From Clostridiales bacterium (GTDB lineage Bacteria; Bacillota; Clostridia; Saccharofermentanales; UBA5734), in assembly GCA_003532195.1 (NCBI GenBank), contig DOFA01000267.1:6613-15313 (forward strand): a DNA stretch of 8,701 nt, given 5' to 3'. Both the position numbers and the translations under genes were made by a program. This document shows positions 1-6,737 of this stretch, piece by piece. The notes beneath the pieces were generated by a model. It did not search any database, was not told the origin of the DNA, and saw only the letters and a list, made by a program, of their open reading frames with translations. Each line of letters begins with the position of its first letter. Within the stretch, counting starts at the first letter, position 1.

Positions 1-1540
1 CTTCCATCCGATAGGGCGTTTTCTGGTGCGAGCAATAATGGCCATAGGTTCTGGAAAAGTAAGGTTCGCGAATCGCCGCCAGAGCCTCGCCGCCGGCCAG
101 AGTCACCCGCTGGCCGCTTTGATAAAACAGGAACGGGTTGCTGACGATGCCCTGGGCCAGTTGGCTGCCGGCGCGCACATAATCGATGTCATACGGCGAC
201 GGACCTTCATATCGGACGCCGGCATCGATCAGGAAGCGCGAACCGGCTAAATCCAGACCGCTTTGCCCGGTCAGGACCAGGCCGCCGCCCTGTTTGGCAT
301 ATTCATTCCAGCGGGCAGCTTCAGTCTCGTCGAGCAGCACGCTGTCCGGAAGCACAACGGCTGCGAAACGGGACAGGTCGTCGTCGGGCAGGACAATATC
401 AAAGTCCAGCTGTTTTTCCAGGAGCATTTTCTGCAGACCCTCGTCCGAGCGGCTGTCGCCGGACAGGACAATACCCAGCCGCGTGGTCTCCTCGACATCG
501 AAGCAGAAAGGCTCGATGCTTTCGACATAGCGATAGGCGTCGCCAAGCAGGCGATAAGTCTCCGGATCCATTTCGCCGCAGGGGTGCATCTGGTCGCCGA
601 CGCTGCAGCGCGCGCCGTAAGCCAGCATGGCCGCGCATTCGAATTTCAGCGCCTCGGCGCTTTTATACCCGCCAAATTCGCCCCAGGAGGTGTGGAATTT
701 GCCGGTCATGCCCAGGTAATCCTTGCCGGTGCGGGCAAAAAACTTCGCCCTGGGCGGCATTTTGTCGTAGCCGCCCCAGGCGGTCGGCAGGTCTTCCATT
801 TCATAGTGGGTCTGCCAGGCATGAAACTGCGGCTTGTACATGTCCGCGCCGCCGCTGTTGAAGAAAATCGTCGCTTCCGGATGGAAACGATGGAGGATCT
901 CGGTACAGCGGGTCATGAAACGCTGGCGGTTGGCAATGTAGTACCGCCTGGCGTCGTCCGGATTTTCCGCGTCATAGCCTTCCTGTGCCATTCCCTGGCG
1001 GCAGGCGTCGCACCAGCAAGCTTGGGTTATGAAGCAGATATCATAGAACAAGCCGTCGACGACCGGATAGCGGCGGCAGATCTCCTCGGTCAGGGCATAC
1101 AGGTGTTCGGCATAATCGCCGTTGGGACACAAGGTGCGCCAGGAACAAGCCGGCTTGGGTGTCTCGGGGCCGGCGGCCAGGTCGTAGTTGACCGTCTGTT
1201 CGCTGCCATCCTGGTTGCGGCCGCGCCAGTCCGGATGGATCTGGGCATCGTGCGCCGACCAGCCCATCGTGATGTAGATCGGCGCCCGGACGCCAATTTC
1301 ATGGGCTGCGTCGACCATGGCGCCGGTCAGGTCGAATTGCAGCTCCGGATGGCGGTGCCCGACCTGGGTCGGGTAATAGCACCAGCCATGGTGGCATTTG
1401 GCGAAAACCGTGATCGAGTTTACGTTGCCGGCACGCAGGGCAGCCTGGAAGTTTTCCCGGCTGAAATGGCTGCCGATGCCCGGGATCAGCTCCGAAGTAT
1501 GAAAATCCAGATGAACCTGCCTCGAGGGTAAACGAACCAT
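1..1540 (-). CDS. Glycoside hydrolase, GHL6/GH151 alpha-L-fucosidase-like (C-terminus outside window)
   Basis: This is the first 513 residues of a TIM-barrel glycosidase cut by the window edge. Family hallmarks are visible. RQVHLDFHTSE lies at residues 7-17. A substrate-pocket-like stretch containing AKCHHGWCYYPT lies at 47-58. FYDI at 165-168 has Asp167 as a likely catalytic acid and is followed by a CWCDAC cluster at 175-180. HYEMEDLPTAWGGYD lies at 245-259, FHTSWGEFGG at 282-291 and GDQMHPCGEMD at 315-325. From about residue 350 an alpha/beta segment resembles the trimerisation-like domain of GH42 enzymes. Members are often annotated only as 'alpha-amylase family protein', but the characterised relatives I recall are GH151 alpha-L-fucosidases, so fucosidase activity is inferred. 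No signal peptide is present, so the enzyme should be cytoplasmic. It is the last visible gene of the operon, 40 bases after the GH36 gene. ATG at 1540 is the only in-frame start, because a TGA lies two codons upstream (1544-1546). Confidence 0.85.
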   Translation of the reverse strand, partial: MVRLPSRQVHLDFHTSELIPGIGSHFSRENFQAALRAGNVNSITVFAKCHHGWCYYPTQVGHRHPELQFDLTGAMVDAAHEIGVRAPIYITMGWSAHDAQIHPDWRGRNQDGSEQTVNYDLAAGPETPKPACSWRTLCPNGDYAEHLYALTEEICRRYPVVDGLFYDICFITQACWCDACRQGMAQEGYDAENPDDARRYYIANRQRFMTRCTEILHRFHPEATIFFNSGGADMYKPQFHAWQTHYEMEDLPTAWGGYDKMPPRAKFFARTGKDYLGMTGKFHTSWGEFGGYKSAEALKFECAAMLAYGARCSVGDQMHPCGEMDPETYRLLGDAYRYVESIEPFCFDVEETTRLGIVLSGDSRSDEGLQKMLLEKQLDFDIVLPDDDLSRFAAVVLPDSVLLDETEAARWNEYAKQGGGLVLTGQSGLDLAGSRFLIDAGVRYEGPSPYDIDYVRAGSQLAQGIVSNPFLFYQSGQRVTLAGGEALAAIREPYFSRTYGHYCSHQKTPYRME

Positions 1541-1551
1541 AAGTCATGACG

Positions 1552-1558
1552 CTCCTTT
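1552..1558 (-). promoter_or_regulatory. Ribosome binding site before the GHL6/GH151-like gene
   Basis: The minus strand reads AAAGGAG here. The conserved protein begins at the ATG at 1540, 11 bases beyond GGAG, which is rather far. A second ATG at 1547, out of frame, lies only 4 bases beyond and would give an 82-codon peptide with no family resemblance. The protein motifs, not the spacing, decide the start. Confidence 0.7.
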
Positions 1559-1580
1559 ATGCGATTATTCAATTATTTGA

Positions 1581-3599
1581 TTACTCGATCAGATAAACTG
1601 CCGCGGAATCGAGAACCGGCTGGACAGCGCCAAATCCGTCCGCCATCAGAGCCACGCCGGAGGCGGTGAGAAGCGTTTCCCCGGCGGTCGTTTTCCCAGC
1701 GGGCAGTTCTCCGGCGGGCAGGACTTTTTTCACGGTGTAGATCCGTTCCGGATCGAGCTGGCGCGGCCGGACGAGAAATCGGGAAGCCCGGGAAGCGGTG
1801 CGGTAAGCGAAAACCAAACTGGTTTGGCCGTCGGTCAGTTGAATGGCGCTCCAGCGGTCGCGGCAGTTGAATGCCGCCGGCTTGGTGAGCAACAGCGCCC
1901 AGGCGTGCCGGATCATCCGGCGGTATTGTTTATAGAACTTAACTGCATCAATCGCCGCTTGTTTCTGAGCCGGGTCAAAATGGGCGATGTCGCCTGTAAA
2001 CGCGAGAATCCCCATGGCGCCGAGCGTCAGCGGGAAGCTGATGTCGCAAGTGCCGCACCTTTCCCAGAGCCCGCCCTCCGGCACAAGGGTGCGGGCGGCG
2101 CTGCTTTGTGCCGCTTTCCCGTAGTCGGGCACACCAGACAGGCTTCGGACCGTGCACCAGCGTTCGAGATAGCCGGGCGGCATCCGCAGCAAGGCGCCCT
2201 CCGACATGCGCAGAACGTCATAGGGATTGACATTGTCGGAAAGGAAGAAACCGTCGTAATGCGGCAGCGAACCAAGCTCGGTGCGCATCGCGCCGCTGGC
2301 GCAGCCTTCGAGGTAGAAATCGGGATACTTTTGCCGCAGCTCTTCCAAAAGGCCGTACCAGCGCCGTAAATAGGCGTAATGCCCGTCGGCGCCGGCATAC
2401 TGCTCGGCATTGAAATCAAACTTCATCCAGGTCAGGCCATACCGGTCGTGCAGCGCGCAGATCAAGCCAAACAGATAGGCGTAGGCTTCAGGATTGCTCA
2501 GATCGTAATGGCAATACCCTTTGCCGTTCGGGACAAACCACGCCGGATGCTCCTGGCAGACCGGTGTCTTGGGCATCGCCGCTTCAGCCTCGCACCAGAG
2601 CCCGAACTTCAGGCCGGCGGCGCGAACCTCATCGGCGAACTCGCGCATTTGGCCGTGGAAGGCATATTCTGTCTTTTCCCGCCAGTCTCCCTGGTCGTCC
2701 CAGGATTCACCCGTAGAAAGCCCGTACCATCCGGCGTCGATGACAAAGACCTCACAGCCGATTTCCTGCGCGGCAGCCAGCTGCTCCCGCAAGCGCCCGG
2801 GATTAAGGATCGGGAATTCGTAAAACCAGGTGTTGTAGGCGACCGACGGTTCGGCAAACGGCGAGCGGTCGATCTTGCGGACATAATACCGGTGCAGCTT
2901 ATCGGCGCTGAAATCCTCGCCTTCTACCTCGAAAAGCAGGACCTCGGGCAGCTCAAGCTCTGCGCCCGGTTCCAGCGGGTAAGCCAGCTGATCGGTCATG
3001 CCGAGTGTCAGAACGGCCTCGGCGTCCGCGTGGGCGGACAATGCAATCCGCCAGTCGCTGTTAGGGCGGACATGCGCGGCGGCCATTTTTCCGCTGCTGT
3101 CATCGCGCAGGACGGCAAACGGGGCGGAAAACCGGGTCGTTCGCCCGAATTCGCTGCCGATCGACAGTTCCCCGGCCTCAAATCGCGACCAGCCGCCGCG
3201 ATTCTCCCTGGACCAGCCAGCCGCCTGGGTATACAGCGACCACCCTTCGCCCTCCGGAAAAGCAAACCGGCTAGCGGCGCGGCGAACGATGACGGCTTTC
3301 TCTCCGGTATTGACAACGGCGGCTTTCCAGGCCAGGACGCCGCTGTCCGGGTCATAAACAACGTCTGCCTTGATATCGAGGCCTTCCGCGTGCCAGACCG
3401 CGGACAGGGATTCGCCATTGATATCACACTCGCCAGGCAGATAATCCGTGTTCATGATCCGGTCATCCGCCCAAAGCCGGATCAAACCGCCTTCCGCGCG
3501 CGCATTGGAACTGTGGGCCAGAATCAGCCCGAATATCCGGTCCAGGCGGACGAAGTCGTCCTTCCGGGAAATGTTCAGGATGTCATTCAGGTGTTTCAT
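1581..3599 (-). CDS. Alpha-galactosidase-like enzyme, glycoside hydrolase family 36
   Basis: The 672-residue protein should release terminal alpha-galactose (or alpha-N-acetylgalactosamine) from imported oligosaccharides by a retaining mechanism. An N-terminal beta-sandwich region (about 1-245) precedes a TIM barrel with YNTWFYEF (255-262), DAGWYG (288-293) and FGLWCEAEA (332-340). WMKFDFN (391-397) places the expected nucleophile at Asp395. EGCASGAMRTE (431-441) is followed by SDNVN (454-458), with Asp455 as the expected acid/base. A beta-rich C-terminal region closes the protein. No signal peptide is seen, so it should act in the cytoplasm. The active-site strings differ from textbook GH36 forms (KWDMN, CSSGGGR), marking a distinct subgroup whose exact substrate is unsettled. 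The frame extends nine codons upstream to 3626, but that start would overlap the isomerase. ATG at 3599 follows AAGGAG with 8-base spacing and is preferred. Confidence 0.9.
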   Translation of the reverse strand: MKHLNDILNISRKDDFVRLDRIFGLILAHSSNARAEGGLIRLWADDRIMNTDYLPGECDINGESLSAVWHAEGLDIKADVVYDPDSGVLAWKAAVVNTGEKAVIVRRAASRFAFPEGEGWSLYTQAAGWSRENRGGWSRFEAGELSIGSEFGRTTRFSAPFAVLRDDSSGKMAAAHVRPNSDWRIALSAHADAEAVLTLGMTDQLAYPLEPGAELELPEVLLFEVEGEDFSADKLHRYYVRKIDRSPFAEPSVAYNTWFYEFPILNPGRLREQLAAAQEIGCEVFVIDAGWYGLSTGESWDDQGDWREKTEYAFHGQMREFADEVRAAGLKFGLWCEAEAAMPKTPVCQEHPAWFVPNGKGYCHYDLSNPEAYAYLFGLICALHDRYGLTWMKFDFNAEQYAGADGHYAYLRRWYGLLEELRQKYPDFYLEGCASGAMRTELGSLPHYDGFFLSDNVNPYDVLRMSEGALLRMPPGYLERWCTVRSLSGVPDYGKAAQSSAARTLVPEGGLWERCGTCDISFPLTLGAMGILAFTGDIAHFDPAQKQAAIDAVKFYKQYRRMIRHAWALLLTKPAAFNCRDRWSAIQLTDGQTSLVFAYRTASRASRFLVRPRQLDPERIYTVKKVLPAGELPAGKTTAGETLLTASGVALMADGFGAVQPVLDSAAVYLIE

Positions 3600-3607
3600 T
3601 ATTACAA

Positions 3608-3613
3608 CTCCTT
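3608..3613 (-). promoter_or_regulatory. Ribosome binding site of the GH36 gene
   Basis: AAGGAG on the minus strand lies 8 bases before the ATG at 3599 and only 2 bases after the TAA of the isomerase gene (3616-3618). It fixes the GH36 start and rules out the upstream in-frame ATG at 3626. The tight arrangement suggests that the same ribosomes may pass from one gene to the next. Confidence 0.8.
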
Positions 3614-3615
3614 GA

Positions 3616-4530
3616 TTACTTCGCACGGAAGGCGTGCAGCTTTTCCAGCAGTATCATAGCACACTGGTAGTTATGAGTGAAATAGCTGTCGGCGAACTGC
3701 TCCATGGATTGAGTAAAACCCGTCATTTCAAAGGTGCAGCCGCAGACTTTGTCTCCCGGCCACAGCGTTTCCATCGAAAGCGACTCATTGTAGCCGATCT
3801 CGGCAAGTGTGCGCATCATCTCATCCCAGTTGATCGTTCCGAGTGATATAGGCAAGTGGTCGTCATTAAATCCGGCATTGCTGTGGATATGCGTTGCTTT
3901 CAGCCGCGAGCCGACCTCGCGCAGCGCTTGCACCTGGTCAACGTGATTCATATGCGCATGTCCGAAATCCCAACAGACGCCGAAGTGTTCCGGGTCAGCC
4001 AGCTCGTCGGCAAGGCGGATCACATCATGATAGTCGGTGGCAAACAAATGAACAGGCACGCCGGGATAGAAGTCCGGCAGGTTTTCGATTGCGATGCCGA
4101 CGCCGTATTCTCTTGCGAATTTTTGCAGCCTTTTCAGCAGCGCCAGATTATCCCGCAAGGATTGTTCGTTGGCTTCCTGGGAGTCACCCTTTTTGATTGC
4201 GGTGCGGCAGTGGAACGCCCCCCATTTCGCACCGAGCATGGAGCAGAGGATTACGCCTCGTTCCAGGACGCGGTCGGTCGCCTCATCGCTCTCGGAGCTG
4301 TCGCGCAGCAGGTTATAATAGGGTAGATGCGTCTGCACACAATGCATTCCGCGGCTGTCAAACTCCTCTTTGATGGAAAGAATATAGTCCTTCCAATGAT
4401 CTCCTGCAAGTGCATCAAACTCCTGCACCTGATAAGCGATAGATAGATTGTTCCAGCCCGCGCGCTGCATATGGTCATAGGGCTTGTAGCCGCAAGCACA
4501 GAGATTATAACTGTTTATTGAAATATTCAT
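3616..4530 (-). CDS. Sugar phosphate isomerase/epimerase, AP-endonuclease-2-like TIM barrel
   Basis: This 304-residue protein belongs to the xylose-isomerase-like TIM-barrel superfamily (IolE/IolI and hydroxypyruvate-isomerase-like proteins), which isomerise or epimerise sugars using a divalent metal. Expected metal-site positions are visible in order: Glu149 in AIENLPDF, Asp188 and the following histidines in CWDFGHAH (186-193), His214/His216 in THIHSN, the DDHLP segment (223-227), and Glu254 in SMETLWPG. Length is usual for the family and no signal peptide is seen, so it is cytoplasmic. ATG at 4530 is preceded by AAAGGA (4537-4542) with 6-base spacing. The gene starts 27 bases after the AraC-regulator stop and ends 16 bases before GH36, consistent with one transcript. 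The likely job is converting a sugar released by the two glycosidases, but superfamily membership does not reveal the substrate. A keto-sugar, inosose or sugar-acid substrate would all fit. Confidence 0.82.
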   Translation of the reverse strand: MNISINSYNLCACGYKPYDHMQRAGWNNLSIAYQVQEFDALAGDHWKDYILSIKEEFDSRGMHCVQTHLPYYNLLRDSSESDEATDRVLERGVILCSMLGAKWGAFHCRTAIKKGDSQEANEQSLRDNLALLKRLQKFAREYGVGIAIENLPDFYPGVPVHLFATDYHDVIRLADELADPEHFGVCWDFGHAHMNHVDQVQALREVGSRLKATHIHSNAGFNDDHLPISLGTINWDEMMRTLAEIGYNESLSMETLWPGDKVCGCTFEMTGFTQSMEQFADSYFTHNYQCAMILLEKLHAFRAK

Positions 4531-4536
4531 TGTTAA

Positions 4537-4542
4537 TCCTTT
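4537..4542 (-). promoter_or_regulatory. Ribosome binding site of the isomerase gene
   Basis: AAAGGA on the minus strand, 6 bases before the ATG at 4530, lies within the 27-base gap after the AraC-regulator stop. It supports the chosen isomerase start. Confidence 0.7.
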
Positions 4543-4557
4543 CAGAAGCTAAAAAAG

Positions 4558-6666
4558 TCACCCTTTTTGCTTCATATTCTTATTTCTGTAGTTGTTGGGC
4601 GTGTAACCGGTAATACTATTAAAAATCTTAATAAAATGAGAAACGTTATTATAACCGACCCTGCTGCATACATCCTGAACCGTATGTCCCTCATCAAGAT
4701 AAAGGCAGGCTTTTTTGATGCGCAGCTCGGTGAGATAATGCATATACTTGTCACCGAGCACGGTCTTGAACATGCGGTAGAGAGAGTTGGAAGAGATGCC
4801 AAAGTGTGCCGCAACCTTGTCCTGATCAAGATCATAATCCAGCGCATGCTCGTTGATGTAGCTAAGAATGCTGTCAAATAATTCGCTGCGATTCTTTTGC
4901 CGCCTGCTCGCAATATTTTCGCAGAGCTCATGAATGATCGCGGCGACCGCATTATATATGGCGGCGGGATCGCTGAGCTCAGATATCAGGCGAACACGGT
5001 TGGAGTCAAGGGGAGAATTCAGATCGGCCGCCATTCTCACCAACTGGCACAGCAGCTCGCTGCAGAGCAGCTGACTGAGATGGTCGTGGGAAAAGATCAA
5101 ATCAATGTAGCGTATGAGATAATTGCAAGCCGCAAGCTCATTCCCGGTTCTGATCTTAGCAGTGATTTGATTGATCAGCGAGCCGTCCAGAGCGTCATTA
5201 GCCACAAAAACGTCAGCGGAACGATCGGAGGCCGTGTCGTCTGCACTCATGGCTCTGACCAGTGCTCCGGGCATGCCTTCGGGCATTTCCTCGACTGCGC
5301 AGCTGCCGATGGAGCAGTCTCTGCCGATAAGTTCCATTGCGGCTGTGACAAGATCTTTCGATTCAGAGAGGCGCCAGCTGTTTTCAAAACCGGCGATACA
5401 GGCAAAACAGCCCTGTTGCTCCAGCCAGACGCAATAAAAGGTCATTTCTCCTCCGGATAGCGCTTCGATGGCAGCGATTACTGCGGAAGATTTTACAGGA
5501 ACGGCGAACCTGACGGTGATGACCGCAAAACAGCTGAAGGGAAAGATATCTTCAACGATTGCCGGATCGGGGATGTCGCCCTTGAATATCGCCAGGAGCA
5601 GCTGATGGGCGATGAGCAAACGCTGCTTTTCAATTCTTTCACTCAGAGACTTCTGCTGCGAATGACTTTTGTTAATCAACTCATCAATATATTCCAGTTC
5701 GTTCTTGATATCTCCTCCGCTGTCGCGCGGATATTTTTCTACAATGCGCTTGAGCGGGAGATAGTTTTTGTATGTCACCAGAGCGGCAAGCCCAAGCAGG
5801 GCAACAGCAATAATCAGAGCAAAGCCCGCATTCATCAAGGTGAAATAAGCGTATTGGCTGGTGTTAAGAAATAAATGAAAAGACAATGGAGATTCATTTT
5901 GTGCCGTCAGTATTTTTGCGTCAGCAGGGATTTCGCCGGATTGAATGAGTACGCCATCGCCGAAACTAATCTGCCAACTGCCATCGAAGCTGCCGGAAAC
6001 ATCATTGACGCGTTCAGTGAGTCTTCTCTCGCTTGAGACAAAGCATAGATAAGCGTCTGGTTCCTCAGCGTTACGCTCGCGAAAATAAATCGGACAGACA
6101 AATATTATTCTGTCGCTGCTTTCTGGTTTCAGTGCAGTGAATTCCCTCGCAGAGCTGATTGCCGTATTCAAGGCTTCGTCATCCGAGATGCCAAGGAAGT
6201 TGACGTGAACGTAGAAATTATTTTTCGCAAAACTTTTATAAACTGACGTCTCATCTTTGTAGAGCAGAAAGCAGCTTTCCGCAAGCTGTGAAAAATTGTC
6301 ATACTTTCTCAAGTCGGTGACGAGGTCGATCTCGTTAAGCGCGCTTTGATCCCGAAAAAACGGGCGGTACAACACATTGGTAGAAAGACGCAGCGAAGCC
6401 TCAATCATCAGTTTCACCTGATTATCAAGGTCGTTGGCGATGAGTGTAACACGGATGTTCGTCTGCTTGTTGTCTACGGAGCGAATCTCAGCGGCTGCGG
6501 AATTCAGCAGAAAAGCTCCGATCACCACGCAGGACAGGAGTATCAGCGAGGTGGTCGAGAGCGTGTTCTTGTACAGCAAACTGAACCGGTTCAATTTGCC
6601 GTTTTCACCTGATCTTCCATGTGCTTTGGACACTGAAATACCCCCGCCAAACATTATAACACGCAT
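4558..6666 (-). CDS. Membrane-anchored AraC-family transcriptional regulator (YesN-like sensor type)
   Basis: The outer frame encodes 702 residues. Counted from the ATG at 6666, a membrane helix (about 37-57) is followed by an extracytoplasmic region (58-275) with no motif I recognise, a second helix (about 276-298, rich in A/L/V/I), a cytoplasmic linker, and a C-terminal AraC double helix-turn-helix (about 597-695). The last shows DQDKVAAHFGISSNSLYRMF, then VQDVCSRVGYNNVSHFIKIF and GYTPNNYR, all typical of AraC DNA-binding domains. It probably senses a ligand or partner outside the membrane, possibly the neighbouring binding protein, and controls transport and hydrolase genes. The start is uncertain. 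ATG 6666 abuts a stem-loop and ATG 6654 lies inside a candidate -10 box. GTG 6633 (after a GGGGGT stretch) or TTG 6594 (after CAGGTGA, giving LNRFSLLYKN) are better candidates, so the given end is an outer bound. Confidence 0.88.
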   Translation of the reverse strand: MRVIMFGGGISVSKAHGRSGENGKLNRFSLLYKNTLSTTSLILLSCVVIGAFLLNSAAAEIRSVDNKQTNIRVTLIANDLDNQVKLMIEASLRLSTNVLYRPFFRDQSALNEIDLVTDLRKYDNFSQLAESCFLLYKDETSVYKSFAKNNFYVHVNFLGISDDEALNTAISSAREFTALKPESSDRIIFVCPIYFRERNAEEPDAYLCFVSSERRLTERVNDVSGSFDGSWQISFGDGVLIQSGEIPADAKILTAQNESPLSFHLFLNTSQYAYFTLMNAGFALIIAVALLGLAALVTYKNYLPLKRIVEKYPRDSGGDIKNELEYIDELINKSHSQQKSLSERIEKQRLLIAHQLLLAIFKGDIPDPAIVEDIFPFSCFAVITVRFAVPVKSSAVIAAIEALSGGEMTFYCVWLEQQGCFACIAGFENSWRLSESKDLVTAAMELIGRDCSIGSCAVEEMPEGMPGALVRAMSADDTASDRSADVFVANDALDGSLINQITAKIRTGNELAACNYLIRYIDLIFSHDHLSQLLCSELLCQLVRMAADLNSPLDSNRVRLISELSDPAAIYNAVAAIIHELCENIASRRQKNRSELFDSILSYINEHALDYDLDQDKVAAHFGISSNSLYRMFKTVLGDKYMHYLTELRIKKACLYLDEGHTVQDVCSRVGYNNVSHFIKIFNSITGYTPNNYRNKNMKQKG
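6653..6661 (-). promoter_or_regulatory. Candidate extended -10 promoter for the AraC-regulator operon
   Basis: The minus strand reads TGTTATAAT, an exact extended -10 motif (TG, one base, TATAAT). No -35 resembling TTGACA stands 17 bases upstream, where the stem-loop lies instead (CCTCCT). Transcription would begin near 6646, downstream of both ATG 6666 and ATG 6654, so this call goes with an internal regulator start at GTG 6633 or TTG 6594. It would let regulator, isomerase and glycosidases be transcribed apart from the transporter. A chance match is possible because the motif is short. Confidence 0.4.
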
Positions 6667-6702
6667 AGGCTCCGCAGGAGGGACGGCCTGCGGAGCTTAT
6701 GC
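6663..6702. repeat. Inverted repeat / stem-loop between binding-protein and regulator genes
   Basis: Arms at 6663-6678 and 6687-6702 are complementary over 16 positions with one mismatch (G against T at 6668/6697, a wobble pair in plus-strand RNA). The core GCTCCGCAGG / CCTGCGGAGC is perfect for 10 bp and the loop is 8 bases. A T-rich run (ATATTTTTAT) follows only on the plus side, so the classic terminator layout points along the plus strand, where no gene was found. In the direction of the real genes there is no U-tract. The likely role is a 3' stabiliser or partial attenuator after the binding-protein gene, whose stop codon is 35 bases upstream of the stem. That would fit the common pattern of a binding protein being made in excess of downstream products. 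A protein-binding site is an alternative. Confidence 0.75.
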
Positions 6703-6737
6703 ATATTTTTATGGTAATTAATCCGGTTGATTGATCA

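Noticed and set aside
263..1531. Plus-strand frame of 422 codons antisense to the GHL6/GH151-like gene
   Set aside because: The minus strand encodes clear family motifs over the same bases. The plus translation matches nothing I know, and GC-rich codon use creates long open antisense frames.
1576..1585. Shared TTGATTACT at the ends of both the GH36 gene and the isomerase gene (also near 3612-3620)
   Set aside because: The match is 9 bases and partly made of the stop codon TAA plus AT-rich spacer. Too short to claim a duplication or recombination site.
1690..1730. Near-repeat encoding PAG-ELPAG-KTTAG close to the GH36 C-terminus
   Set aside because: A short degenerate repeat within a GC-rich coding segment, with no array-like regularity. 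Likely a surface loop.
2379..3659. Plus-strand frame of 426 codons antisense to the GH36 gene
   Set aside because: Shadow of a GC-rich coding gene with intact GH36 catalytic motifs on the minus strand. No recognisable domain in the plus translation.
4549..4565. AAAAAG-GGTGA-CTTTTT hairpin with T-run at the end of the AraC-regulator gene
   Set aside because: The stem is almost only A-T pairs and includes the stop codon. It is too weak for a convincing terminator, and the next gene follows within 27 bases with its own ribosome binding site.
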